A DNA stretch of 64,000 nt, taken from NCBI GenBank assembly GCA_028818855.1, contig JAPPMY010000259.1:1-64000 (forward strand), read 5' to 3'. Under the pieces are notes generated by a model. That model made no database searches. It saw only the letters and a program-made list of their open reading frames with translations, and was not told where the DNA came from. This document shows positions 37,114-45,466 of the stretch, piece by piece. Each line of letters starts with the position of its first letter. The stretch's first letter is position 1. Position numbers and translations under genes: made by a program. Source of the stretch: Rhodospirillales bacterium. GTDB lineage: Bacteria > Pseudomonadota > Alphaproteobacteria > UBA828.

Positions 37114-38640
37114 ATGAATGCGCTGAAACGCCTTGCGGGCTGCGCGGCCGCAGCGGCCGCCGTTGGCCTGCTCGCGCTCGGCCTCGCCCAACCGGCTCAG
37201 GCCGACGACAAGGAACTCGTGATCGCCTATCACGCGGACCTTCCGAGCTGGGACCCCAGCCTCAACTTCCCGGAGGGCCAGGCGATCTTCAAGACGGTGT
37301 TCGACGCGCCGCTCATGCAGGAGCGCTCGCTCAAGATCATCCCGCACGCGATCTCGGCGTGGGAGTACGTCGGCGGCGATCCGCTGACCCTGCGGCTGAA
37401 CTTCCGCGACGACATCACCTTCCACAATGGCGACAAGCTGACCGCCGAGGACTTCAAGTTCAGCTTCCAGGAGCGCGTCGCCAGCGAGACGCTCGACTTC
37501 GGCGGCATCTGGGCCGGCTACATCAAGGATATTGAGATCGTCTCGCCGACCGAGGCAATCGTGCATTTCAACGCGCCGATGCCGACCGCCCTCGAATGGT
37601 GGGCCTTCCTCGGCAGCTACATCCTGCCGAAGAAGTACTACATGGAGGTCGGGCGCGACGGGTTCCTGAAGAACCCGGTGGGCTCGGGCCCCTACAGGTT
37701 CGTGGACTATCAGCGCGGCTCGCGCATCGTGCTGGAGGCGTATGACGGCTACTGGGGCGGCGCGCCGGCGATCAAGCGCGTCACGTACGAGATCCTGCCC
37801 GATGCGCCGGCTCGCGTGGCCGCCGTGCAGTCCGGCCGGGCCGACGTCGCCACCAACATCCCGATCCGCGAGGCGCTCCGGCTCGACGGAGAGGAAGGGC
37901 TGACCGGCAAGGCCTTCCCCGTCACCCGGGTCTTCTACCTGCAGATCGCGAACAAGAACGAGATGAACAACGCCGACATCCGTGCGGCCATGCACCACGC
38001 GATCGACAAGAAGGCCATCTCGGAGCGGCTCTACAGCGGCAAGACACCGCCGCTTGCGCTCACCGTGCCGCAGTACTCGCCGGGTCACGTCGAGGACTAC
38101 TGGTTCCCCTACGACCCCGACAAGGCGATCGAGCTGCTCGCCAAGCACGGCTACGGACCGGACAACCCGGTCACGTTCCAGTTCATGACCTCCAACGGCG
38201 CCTTTGCCAACGACTTCGAGATGGCGCGCGCCATCTCCGGCATGTGGAAGCGGGTCGGCATCGACGCGCCGCCCGAGGTGATCGAGCTATCGAAGTACTA
38301 CGAGCTCAACAACACCGAGAGCCAGCCCGAGGTGTTCCTCTACAGCTGGGACAACTCGACCGGCGATCCGGAGATCTTCACCGGCTACATGTTCCACGGC
38401 GATTTCCCGTTCGGCTCGTGGCGCGAAGAGAAGATCACAGCCTGGCTGCGCGACCTCTTCACGATGGCCGACTACGACAAGCGGATCCAGCAGTACAAGG
38501 AGCTGAACGTCCACGTGTCGGAGGAGTCCAAGGCCATCCCGCTGGTGCAGTCGGCCATGTCGGTCGCGCACAAGGACGACGTGGTGTTCGATCCCTTCCC
38601 GCAAGGCTGGGTGATGCCGTACTTCATGGACCGCATGTAG
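37114..38640 (+). CDS. Periplasmic substrate-binding protein, SBP family 5 (DppA/OppA-like)
   Basis: A 508-residue binding protein for the divergent peptide-type transporter. A Sec signal peptide covers residues 1-30 with cleavage after AQA. The mature protein has the cluster-C pattern: LVIAYHADLPSWDP at the start, FRDDITFHNGDKLTAEDFKFS, and NPVGSGPYRFV. Family members bind peptides, but also nickel, sugars, opines or aromatic compounds; its position between two Rieske oxygenase loci makes a ring compound a possible ligand. AGGGAG site upstream of the ATG. Confidence 0.92.
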   Translation: MNALKRLAGCAAAAAAVGLLALGLAQPAQADDKELVIAYHADLPSWDPSLNFPEGQAIFKTVFDAPLMQERSLKIIPHAISAWEYVGGDPLTLRLNFRDDITFHNGDKLTAEDFKFSFQERVASETLDFGGIWAGYIKDIEIVSPTEAIVHFNAPMPTALEWWAFLGSYILPKKYYMEVGRDGFLKNPVGSGPYRFVDYQRGSRIVLEAYDGYWGGAPAIKRVTYEILPDAPARVAAVQSGRADVATNIPIREALRLDGEEGLTGKAFPVTRVFYLQIANKNEMNNADIRAAMHHAIDKKAISERLYSGKTPPLALTVPQYSPGHVEDYWFPYDPDKAIELLAKHGYGPDNPVTFQFMTSNGAFANDFEMARAISGMWKRVGIDAPPEVIELSKYYELNNTESQPEVFLYSWDNSTGDPEIFTGYMFHGDFPFGSWREEKITAWLRDLFTMADYDKRIQQYKELNVHVSEESKAIPLVQSAMSVAHKDDVVFDPFPQGWVMPYFMDRM

Positions 38641-38647
38641 CGCCGGG

Positions 38648-38707
38648 GGATCGGCCGACGGAGACCGGCCGGCGCGCGAGCCGGCCGGCTTCCGCCGGCG
38701 CCGATCC
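38648..38707 (+). terminator. Two nested perfect stems after the binding-protein gene
   Basis: An inner 9-bp stem (38665-38673 with 38680-38688, 6-nt loop) sits inside an outer 8-bp stem (38648-38655 with 38700-38707). It begins 8 nt after the stop and ends about 50 nt before the second oxygenase gene. It may terminate the first transcript or act as an attenuator for the operon that follows. Confidence 0.55.
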
Positions 38708-38759
38708 GAGGGCGGCACGATACCGAACACCGGCACAACGGCAGAGACGGGGTGAGCGC

Positions 38760-39956
38760 ATGGCGGAGACGGAGCTTCGCTGGGCGACGCAGTTCCCGGA
38801 GCTGGGCATGGATCCGGTGCCCATCGACTCCTGCATTTCGCCCGACATCTTCGCGCTGGAGATCGAGCGGATTTACCGCAAGGTCTGGCTCTGCGTGGGG
38901 CGGGACGAGGAGCTGCCAAACCCCGGCGACTGGAAGGTCAAGAAGCTCCACTGCCTGAAGACCTCGGTGATCCTCGTGCGCGGCAGGGACGGCGTGGTGC
39001 GCGGCTTTCACAACAGCTGCTCGCACCGCGGCAACACGGTGATCACCGAAACCGGCGACGAGACCTTCGGGTCGAGCAAGGCCGCAGTCATGGCGTGCCG
39101 CTTCCACGGCTGGGTGTACGACACCACGGGCCAGGTGGTGCACGTGCCCGAAGAGGAGCGCTTCGGGCCCTGCTTCGACAGGGCGGCCAACGGACTGACA
39201 GCCGTGGCCACCGACGTCTGGGAGGGCTTCGTGTTCGTCAATCTGCAGCCCGAGCCCAGCCAGTCGCTCGACGAGTTTCTCGGCGACTACGGCGGGCATT
39301 TCGCGGGCTTTCCCTATGCCGAACTCGACCACAGCTTCAACTACTACACCTACCTCGACTGCAACTGGAAAATCGGGGTCGACTCCTTCTCCGAGGCCTA
39401 TCACGTCCACACGATCCACGCGGGGTCATTCCCCAACGTGTTCTCGTCGGGCCTTTCGGACGTGAAGCTCTTCGGCCCGCATCGGACCTGCGGCGTCTGC
39501 CTCTCGCTCGACGCCGAGCCCACTCCGGTGGCCGGCGTCGCCAATGCCCGGGCTCGGGGCTCGCTCGTCGCCAAGGCAGACGCCTCGATGCTGCCGCCCA
39601 CGATCAACCCGTCCGCGCGGGAGGACTTCGCCTTCGAGCTGAGCGTGCTGTTCCCCAACTTCCTGCTGCACGTCTCCGAGGGGATCTGGTTCACCCACCA
39701 GTTCTGGCCGGTGGACTACAACCGGACGATCTGGGAAGGGCGCTACTACGTGCGCGCGCCGGAAACCAACGGCCAGCGCTGGGCGCTGGAGCACGCGCAG
39801 GTTCTGCAGCGCAACGCCTGGCTGGAAGACACGCAGACGATGGAGAACACCCAGCGCTCGCTCGAATCCGGCGCCAAGCGCTGCATCAACCTCCAGGACG
39901 AGGAGGTGCTGATCCGGCACAGCTACAGTGTCGTGGACCGGTATCTCGGCGCCTGA
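38760..39956 (+). CDS. Rieske aromatic ring-hydroxylating oxygenase alpha subunit (paralog 2)
   Basis: A 398-residue paralog of the protein at 29480; long blocks are nearly identical, such as GSFPNVFSSGL and WFTHQFWP. Rieske ligands are Cys87/His89 and Cys113/His116, again with a 23-residue loop; mononuclear iron ligands are Glu212, His215 and His220. It heads an operon with a small unknown protein, two ferredoxins, an extradiol dioxygenase and a hydrolase, so it likely makes a diol that becomes the catechol for ring cleavage. No beta subunit or reductase is in the operon. Confidence 0.92.
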   Translation: MAETELRWATQFPELGMDPVPIDSCISPDIFALEIERIYRKVWLCVGRDEELPNPGDWKVKKLHCLKTSVILVRGRDGVVRGFHNSCSHRGNTVITETGDETFGSSKAAVMACRFHGWVYDTTGQVVHVPEEERFGPCFDRAANGLTAVATDVWEGFVFVNLQPEPSQSLDEFLGDYGGHFAGFPYAELDHSFNYYTYLDCNWKIGVDSFSEAYHVHTIHAGSFPNVFSSGLSDVKLFGPHRTCGVCLSLDAEPTPVAGVANARARGSLVAKADASMLPPTINPSAREDFAFELSVLFPNFLLHVSEGIWFTHQFWPVDYNRTIWEGRYYVRAPETNGQRWALEHAQVLQRNAWLEDTQTMENTQRSLESGAKRCINLQDEEVLIRHSYSVVDRYLGA

Positions 39957-39969
39957 GCGGAGCCCGGCG

Positions 39970-40311
39970 ATGAGCGCAAGCCTGCCCAAGCAATTCGTGG
40001 ATCTCGAATACCTCGTGCCGGAATGGGCGCTGGCGACGCAGAACGAGCGCCAAGTGCGCCGCGCGCGGTCGACCAAGGGCGAGTTGCAGGCCTACTACGA
40101 CGCGCTCGCGCCCAATCTCGACGCGATCCTCGAGCATGTCGACCGGTTTCCTCTCGGCGAGATGCCGCCGGATACGGAGCGGCTGTTCTTTCTCGCGCTG
40201 ATGCTGGCGGAGATTTCGCCTCACGTGGAGCTTTACGGCGGCGATCCCAATGTACCGCACAGCTTCGACGAGACCCGCTTCGTCGCGGTCCACGGCGACA
40301 AGCGCGGCTGA
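39970..40311 (+). CDS. Unrecognised small protein inside the Rieske oxygenase operon
   Basis: A 113-residue, mostly helical protein starting 13 nt after the oxygenase stop and overlapping the ferredoxin start (TGATG). I do not recognise the family. It lacks cysteine entirely, so it is not an iron-sulphur protein, and has no signal peptide or membrane segment. The middle is LQAYYDALAPNLDAILEHV, followed by PPDTERLFFLALMLAEISPHVE. Its position between oxygenase and ferredoxin suggests an assembly factor, a small second subunit or a regulator of the oxygenase. Confidence 0.7.
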   Translation: MSASLPKQFVDLEYLVPEWALATQNERQVRRARSTKGELQAYYDALAPNLDAILEHVDRFPLGEMPPDTERLFFLALMLAEISPHVELYGGDPNVPHSFDETRFVAVHGDKRG

Positions 40312-40625
40312 TGGCGAAGGTCCTGCTTTGCCGCGTCGGCGACCTGCCGAGCGGTGAAATCCTGCGGGTCGAGAGCGACGGCCTGCCGCCGGTCGCCGTC
40401 TTCAACCTCGATGGCGCCTATTTCGCCATCGACGATACCTGCTCGCACGGCCAGGCCTCGCTCGCCGACGGCGAGATCGACGGCGACCTCGTCGAATGCC
40501 CCTTCCACGGCGGCTGCTTCGAGATCAGGACCGGCCTCCCGGCCGGGGCGCCCTGCACCGAGCCCGTCGCACGCTACGACCTCGTCGTCGAGGACGATGC
40601 GGTCTACGCGCTCGTCCAGCCCTGA
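40311..40625 (+). CDS. Rieske-type ferredoxin component
   Basis: A 104-residue soluble Rieske ferredoxin that passes electrons to the oxygenase. Cluster ligands are Cys44/His46 (CSHG) and Cys63/His66 (CPFHGG), with the usual 16-residue spacing. Of the BphF/XylA-system type in size. It is translationally coupled to the preceding small gene. A ferredoxin reductase must come from elsewhere. Confidence 0.94.
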   Translation: MAKVLLCRVGDLPSGEILRVESDGLPPVAVFNLDGAYFAIDDTCSHGQASLADGEIDGDLVECPFHGGCFEIRTGLPAGAPCTEPVARYDLVVEDDAVYALVQP

Positions 40626-40637
40626 ACGGCACGTCCG

Positions 40638-40961
40638 ATGGGCGACGCGGGCTTCCGGATCACCGTTGAAGGCGGTGACGCGCCGTTTCCCTGTCCGGCC
40701 CAGGAACGTGTGCTGCTCGCGATGGAGAGGCAGGGGCGCAGGTGCCTGCCGGTCGGCTGCAGGGGCGGGGGCTGCGGCGTCTGCCGGGTCCGCGTGACGA
40801 GCGGGCGCTACCGCACCGGCAGGATGAGCCGCGCCCACGTCAGCGCGGGGGACGAGGCCGCGGGTTTCGCGCTCGCCTGCCAGCTTGTTCCGAAATCCGA
40901 TCTTTCCCTGAGGCGTGCCGCTCAGGCAGACAACGACGGGAGGAAGAGACCATGGCAATGA
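40638..40961 (+). CDS. xylT: Plant-type [2Fe-2S] ferredoxin, XylT-like
   Basis: A 107-residue ferredoxin with ligands Cys41, Cys46, Cys49 and Cys81. The segment around PVGCRGGGCGVCRVRV and GRMSRAHV closely recalls XylT of the toluene meta-pathway, whose role is to re-reduce the iron of catechol 2,3-dioxygenase after oxidative inactivation. Its position directly before, and overlapping by 10 nt, the extradiol dioxygenase gene fits that role rather than electron supply to the Rieske oxygenase. Confidence 0.88.
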   Translation: MGDAGFRITVEGGDAPFPCPAQERVLLAMERQGRRCLPVGCRGGGCGVCRVRVTSGRYRTGRMSRAHVSAGDEAAGFALACQLVPKSDLSLRRAAQADNDGRKRPWQ

Positions 40962-41878
40962 CCGGCGTGCTGCGCGCGGGCTTCGTGCAGCTCCGCGTGC
41001 TCGATCTGGAGCAGGCGCTTGTCCACTACGACCGGCGGATCGGGCTCGATGTGGTCGAGAAGGCCCCGGACGGGCGGGTCTATCTCAAGTGCGCCGACGA
41101 GTTCGACCGGCACAGCGTCGTGCTGCGCGAGGCCGACCGGCCGGGCATGGACGTCTTTGCCTTCAAGGTCGCCGGAGACGCCGATCTCGACGGCTTCGCA
41201 GAGCGGATCGCGGCAAGCGGCACCGCCGTCGACGAGGTCGCCGCAGGCGAGCAGCCCGGCGTCGGCCGGCGCATCGGCTTCGCGATCCCGAGCGGGCACC
41301 GTATCGAGCTTTACGCGGACATGGCGCTCTCGGGCTCCGCGCCGCCCACCGAGAACCCCGACATCTGGTGGAACGATCCCCGGGGCATGCGCGCTCGCAG
41401 CTTCGACCACTGCCTGCTCTACGGACCCAGCATCCCCGAGACGGCGGACTTCTTCACCGATGTGCTCGACTTCTCGGTGACGGAGAAGGTGGTCGCTCCC
41501 GACGGCGGGCCGACCATCGCCGCCTTCCTCACCTGCAGCAACAAGGCCCACGAGGTCGCCTTCGTCGATCACGAGAGGCCGGGCATGTTCCACCACGCCT
41601 CGTTCCTGCTCGACTCCTGGCACGACGTGGGGCACGCGGCCGACGTCATCGCCCGCTACGACATCTCGCGCGACATCGGCCCGACGCGGCACGGCATCAC
41701 CATGGGCCAGACCATCTACTTCTTCGACCCGTCCGGGAACAGGAACGAGGTGTTCTGCGGCGGCCACCGCTTCTACCCGGATCACCCGACCCGCGTATGG
41801 ACCGCCGATCAGCTCGGCAAGGGCATCTTCTACTACGAGAAGGAGCTCAACGACCGTTTCCTCGGCGTCGTGACCTGA
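40952..41878 (+). CDS. xylE: Catechol 2,3-dioxygenase (extradiol, XylE-like)
   Basis: A 308-residue two-domain vicinal oxygen chelate protein that cleaves catechols next to the hydroxyls (meta cleavage). Fe(II) ligands are His153 (SFDHCLLYG), His215 (FHHASF) and Glu266 (NRNEVFCGG). The ends, GFVQLRVLDLEQAL and WTADQLGKGIFYYEKELNDRF (quoted in part: WTADQLGKGIFY), match the XylE subfamily. GGGAGG upstream. The natural catechol may be substituted; the pocket cannot be judged from sequence alone. Confidence 0.93.
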   Translation: MAMTGVLRAGFVQLRVLDLEQALVHYDRRIGLDVVEKAPDGRVYLKCADEFDRHSVVLREADRPGMDVFAFKVAGDADLDGFAERIAASGTAVDEVAAGEQPGVGRRIGFAIPSGHRIELYADMALSGSAPPTENPDIWWNDPRGMRARSFDHCLLYGPSIPETADFFTDVLDFSVTEKVVAPDGGPTIAAFLTCSNKAHEVAFVDHERPGMFHHASFLLDSWHDVGHAADVIARYDISRDIGPTRHGITMGQTIYFFDPSGNRNEVFCGGHRFYPDHPTRVWTADQLGKGIFYYEKELNDRFLGVVT

Positions 41879-41917
41879 CGCCGAGGCGCCAGCCCGACCG
41901 GAGCCGGAGGCCAGACC

Positions 41918-42733
41918 ATGCCGCTGCTGGAGCGCCCCGAGGGGGACATCCACTACGAAGTCTGCGACATCGTGGCCCCCTGGGCGGAGCCGCGCGAGAC
42001 CATCCTCTTCCTCCACGGGCTCGCCATCGATTCCGACATCTGGGTCACCTGGCTGCCCGCGCTTGCGGACCGCTACCGGATCGTGCGGATGGACCTGCGC
42101 GGCTTCGGGCGCTCCTTCGTCCCGGCAGAGGGGGCGGCGTGGTCGATGGAGGCGCTGGCGGGCGACGTTCGCGACGTGCTCGCGGCGCTGGAGACGGAGC
42201 GGGTGCACTTCGTCGGCGAATCGACCGGCGGCACCGTCGGCCTCCATCTGGCGGCGCATCATCCCGCGTGCCTGCTGAGCCTTACCATGGTCACGGCGGC
42301 GCACCGGGGCGGCACGATCGGCCGGTCGCGGGCGCTGAGGGACGACGTGCGGAAGCTGGGGATGGACGACTGGTCGGCGAAGCTCATGCCCCTTCGCTTC
42401 CTCGCGGGCTGCCTGAGCCCCGCGATGGAGCGCTGGTTCCACGACACGCAGCGTGCATCGGCGCCGCACGCCTGCGTCGACCTCGTCGACATGCTGGTGC
42501 AGGTGGACCTGACGGAGGCGCTGGGTGCGATCCACGTGCCGACCCTCCTGATCGCGCCCGACGACAGCCCCTTCGTCCCGCTCGAGACGCAGGTGGAGCG
42601 GCTCCGCGCCATGCCCGATTGCGCGATGCACGTCGTCGCCGGCGCCCGCCACGGCGTCGCCTATTCGCACGGGCCGGAATGCGCCGGCGCTCTCAGAGAA
42701 TTCCTGGAACGGCGCGGTCCGTCGGGTCCGTGA
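41918..42733 (+). CDS. Alpha/beta hydrolase, probable meta-cleavage product hydrolase
   Basis: A 271-residue alpha/beta hydrolase. The nucleophile Ser102 is in GESTGG, the acid Asp215 or Asp216 in APDDSPF, and the His245 in GARHGV; the oxyanion motif is FLHGLA. It lies 39 nt after the catechol dioxygenase gene, where meta pathways carry the hydrolase that splits the ring-fission product. Overall it also resembles 3-oxoadipate enol-lactonases, so the assignment rests largely on context. Last gene of the operon. Confidence 0.78.
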   Translation: MPLLERPEGDIHYEVCDIVAPWAEPRETILFLHGLAIDSDIWVTWLPALADRYRIVRMDLRGFGRSFVPAEGAAWSMEALAGDVRDVLAALETERVHFVGESTGGTVGLHLAAHHPACLLSLTMVTAAHRGGTIGRSRALRDDVRKLGMDDWSAKLMPLRFLAGCLSPAMERWFHDTQRASAPHACVDLVDMLVQVDLTEALGAIHVPTLLIAPDDSPFVPLETQVERLRAMPDCAMHVVAGARHGVAYSHGPECAGALREFLERRGPSGP

Positions 42734-42844
42734 GTTTCTGCCAATTCGCCTTTGAGCCCGCTCGTGCAGCGGCGGGGGCGATCCTCGTGCTGCGGGCTCG
42801 CGATTATCCCTGTTGCACTTGAGACCCTACGGGCTTGCGTGACG

Positions 42845-42873
42845 TTGACCGCCCGCTGCCGGCTGGTCATAAC
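42845..42873 (+). promoter_or_regulatory. Predicted promoter of the glutathione transferase pair
   Basis: TTGACC at 42845-42850 and CATAAC at 42868-42873 are 17 nt apart, the best sigma-70 match in the gap. Transcription would start near 42880. Confidence 0.5.
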
Positions 42874-42876
42874 GGG

Positions 42877-42899
42877 GTCGGGCCGCTCGCCGGCCCGAC
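42877..42899 (+). other. Hairpin at the predicted 5' end of the GST transcript
   Basis: GTCGGGCC (42877-42884) pairs perfectly with GGCCCGAC (42892-42899) over a 7-nt loop. It would form at the very start of the leader, 22 nt before the ATG at 42921, and could stabilise the mRNA. Confidence 0.45.
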
Positions 42900-42920
42900 G
42901 CGGCGAGGGGGAAGGGCGCC

Positions 42921-43616
42921 ATGATCGATCTCTACTACTGGCCGACGCCGAACGGATGGAAGCTCACCATCCTCTTCGAAGAGCTCGGCGTGCCGTACAA
43001 CGTGATTCCCGTGGACATCAACAAGGGCGAGCAGTTCGAGGCCGACTTCCTCACCATCGCGCCCAACAACCGGATGCCCGCGGTGGTCGATTCCGATGGC
43101 GCGGACGGCAAGCCGCTCTCGCTCTTCGAATCCGGCGCCATCATGCTGCACTACGCCGACAAGCACGGCCGCTTCATCCCCGCCGACGAGCGCGGCCGGG
43201 CCGAGGTGCTGCAGTGGCTCTTCTTCCAGATGGGCAACGTCGGGCCGATGCTGGGCCAGTGCCATCACTTCCGCAACTACGCGCCGGAGAAACTGCCCTA
43301 TGCCATCGACCGCTACGTCAACGAGACGGGCCGCCTCTACCGCGTGGTGAACAAGCGGCTTGCGGACCGTGACTGGGTCGCCGGCGAGTACTCCATCGCC
43401 GACATGGCGATCTTCCCCTGGATGCGGCTCTGGGAGAACCAGGGGCAGGACATCGCCGACTATCCCAACCTCGCGAAGTGGCTGGACCGCAACAACGCGC
43501 GGCCCGCGGTGGAGCGCGGCCTCGCCGTGATGTCCGACCAAATTCGCAAGAAGCCCGAGTTCACCGAGGAAGAGCGCTCGATCATGTTCGGCGCCAAGCA
43601 GTTCGAGGCCCGCTAG
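42921..43616 (+). CDS. Glutathione S-transferase, YfcG/YghU (Nu) type
   Basis: A 231-residue GST with a thioredoxin-like N-terminal domain (1-85) and a helical C-terminal domain. The YWPTPNGWKLTI start, DINKGEQFEADFL, PNNRMPAVVD and FESGAIMLHYAD match the Nu class, which often acts as disulphide-bond reductase or peroxidase through a Thr or Asn in TPN. A C-terminal tail of about 20 residues extends past the second copy. GGGGAAGGG site upstream. Role near the aromatic operon could be detoxification. Confidence 0.9.
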   Translation: MIDLYYWPTPNGWKLTILFEELGVPYNVIPVDINKGEQFEADFLTIAPNNRMPAVVDSDGADGKPLSLFESGAIMLHYADKHGRFIPADERGRAEVLQWLFFQMGNVGPMLGQCHHFRNYAPEKLPYAIDRYVNETGRLYRVVNKRLADRDWVAGEYSIADMAIFPWMRLWENQGQDIADYPNLAKWLDRNNARPAVERGLAVMSDQIRKKPEFTEEERSIMFGAKQFEAR

Positions 43617-43627
43617 GGAGAGACGCG

Positions 43628-44242
43628 ATGATCGACCTCTACACCTGGGGCACGCCCAACGGCGTCAAGGCCTCCATCATGCTGGAGGAGGTGGCGCTCC
43701 CCTACCGGGTGCATCCCGTCAACATCGGGGCGGACGAGCAGTTCGAGCCGGCCTTCCTCAAGATCAGCCCCAACAACAAGATCCCGGCCATCGTCGATTC
43801 CGACGGGCCGGGGGGCGAGCCCATCTCGCTCTTCGAATCGGGCGCGATCCTGCTCTACCTCGCGGACAAGACCGGCCGGCTGATTCCGGCGGACGCGCGC
43901 GGGCGCTGGCGGGTGATGGAGTGGCTGATGTTCCAGATGGGGGGCGTCGGCCCGATGTTCGGCCAGGCCAACCACTTCCGGCGCTTCGCCAAGGAAGAGG
44001 TGCCCTACGCCATCGAGCGCTACACCACCGAGGCGCACCGGCTCTACGGCGTGATGGAGCGGAGGCTGGCAGAGCGCGACTTCCTCGCCGGCGACTACTC
44101 CATCGCGGACATCGCCTGCTTCGGCTGGGTCAGGCGGTGGGAGTGGCATGGCATCGACTGGGCCGACTACCCGAACCTGCACCGCTGGTTCGAGGCCATC
44201 GGCGAGCGGCCCGCGGTGCAGCGGGGCATCAAGGTCCCGTAA
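43628..44242 (+). CDS. Glutathione S-transferase, second copy of a tandem pair
   Basis: A 204-residue GST starting 12 nt after the first and clearly its paralog: TPNGVKASIMLEE, SPNNKIPAIVDSDG and FESGAILLYLADK repeat the same blocks. It lacks the C-terminal tail of the first. Tandem arrangement and shared motifs point to a local duplication, with divergence enough to allow different substrates. Confidence 0.9.
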   Translation: MIDLYTWGTPNGVKASIMLEEVALPYRVHPVNIGADEQFEPAFLKISPNNKIPAIVDSDGPGGEPISLFESGAILLYLADKTGRLIPADARGRWRVMEWLMFQMGGVGPMFGQANHFRRFAKEEVPYAIERYTTEAHRLYGVMERRLAERDFLAGDYSIADIACFGWVRRWEWHGIDWADYPNLHRWFEAIGERPAVQRGIKVP

Positions 44243-44257
44243 GCCCGGCCCCCCGGC

Positions 44258-44752
44258 GTGGCAGACCCGATCGCTCATCCGGCGGTGAAGCGCGTGCAGG
44301 CGGCGCTTGCCGAAGCCGGGTCGGAGGCGCAGGTCATCGCACTGGCCAGCACCGCGCGGAGCGCCGAGGACGCCGCCGCCAGCATCGGCACGCCGCTGGG
44401 CAGCATCGTGAAGTCGCTGGTCTTCACCGTGGGCGGCGCGCCGGTGATGGCGCTGGTCGCGGGCGACCGCCGCTGCGACACGATGGCGCTCGGCAGCGCG
44501 CTCGGCCGCGAGGGCCGGGTTCGCCGCGCCGATGCCGATGCGGTGCGCGAGGCCACGGGCTTCGCCATTGGCGGCGTCGCCCCGGTGGCGCACGAGACGA
44601 GGCTTCCCGTCGCGATCGATGCGAGCCTGGGCCGCTTCGAGACCGTCTACGCCGCCGCCGGCCACCCGCACTGCGTCTTCGCGACAACCATCGGCGAACT
44701 GGAACGTCTCACCGGCGGCACGGTCAGCGCGGAAATCGCGGTCGCGCAGTAG
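44258..44752 (+). CDS. YbaK/EbsC-type aminoacyl-tRNA deacylase
   Basis: A 164-residue member of the YbaK/ProX family, which hydrolyses mischarged tRNAs. The conserved lysine lies in SIVKSLVFTVGG (about residue 52), followed by the family GFAIGGVAPVAH motif. The specific tRNA substrate differs between subfamilies and cannot be read. From a GTG 15 nt after the GST; probably in the same transcript. It ends 13 nt from the convergent PaiB gene. Confidence 0.88.
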   Translation: MADPIAHPAVKRVQAALAEAGSEAQVIALASTARSAEDAAASIGTPLGSIVKSLVFTVGGAPVMALVAGDRRCDTMALGSALGREGRVRRADADAVREATGFAIGGVAPVAHETRLPVAIDASLGRFETVYAAAGHPHCVFATTIGELERLTGGTVSAEIAVAQ

Positions 44753-44765
44753 CGCTCGCGTCGGG

Positions 44766-45395
44766 TCAGTCTTCCGGCGGGTTGCGCATCAAGCGGGCAA
44801 GCGAAGTGGCCTCTTGCCCATAACCGTCGCTCTCGGCATGCCGTGCAGCCCGCAGACGAACGCTGTCGTCCTTGTTCTGATTGAGCTTCCAGGTGCCGTC
44901 CACGCCCTCTACGGAAAGCTCGACCGGCATGATCGAGCGCATCAGCTTGGAAAGCCGGTCCGGCGACACCTTCGCTGGCATCCACGGGGGCTTGGGTCGA
45001 AGCTCGGCTTCGAACCGGGCTGACAGCGCGTCCAGGTGGGCGCGGAGCGTCTCCTCCGGGCGGCGCCGGAGCGTGCCCCGGATGTGCACGGCCACGTAAT
45101 TCCATGTCGGAACCTGATCCGCTGCATCCGGCCCGTACCAGTCCGGCGAGATGTAGCTGTCCGGTCCACTGACCGCCAGCACGGCTGTCGTTTCCTTCGT
45201 CTGCAAGGCACGCGCGATCGGGTTCGAGCGAACGAGGTGGGCATGAATCGCCGCGCCGTCATCGACCACGACGAATGGAATGTGGCTGGCCAGAAGGCCA
45301 GCGCCGTCGACGACAAGGATGCCGAACCCTCGTTGCGCTGCGAATGCCAGGTTGCGGTCCCGGGAAACGCGCCGGAATGCAGGATTGCTGTGCAC
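44766..45395 (-). CDS. PaiB-type FMN-binding protein
   Basis: A 209-residue protein of the PaiB family (FMN-binding split barrel), named after a Bacillus negative regulator of sporulation and protease genes. It shows SHIPFVV, the central VPTWNYVAVHIRG and KLMRSIMPVELSVE blocks. Whether such proteins act as regulators or flavoenzymes in proteobacteria is unsettled. The start is a GTG giving the usual MHSNPAFR-like N-terminus. It is downstream of the cytochrome-like gene? No: it lies upstream of it on the same strand, 71 nt apart. Confidence 0.85.
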   Translation of the reverse strand: MHSNPAFRRVSRDRNLAFAAQRGFGILVVDGAGLLASHIPFVVVDDGAAIHAHLVRSNPIARALQTKETTAVLAVSGPDSYISPDWYGPDAADQVPTWNYVAVHIRGTLRRRPEETLRAHLDALSARFEAELRPKPPWMPAKVSPDRLSKLMRSIMPVELSVEGVDGTWKLNQNKDDSVRLRAARHAESDGYGQEATSLARLMRNPPED

Positions 45396-45466
45396 CGAAC
45401 CGGGCTCCGTCTTGCCTCACGGCCGCCAGCGCGTGGAGCGCGTTGCGCCCGCTGGCCTATCGCTAT

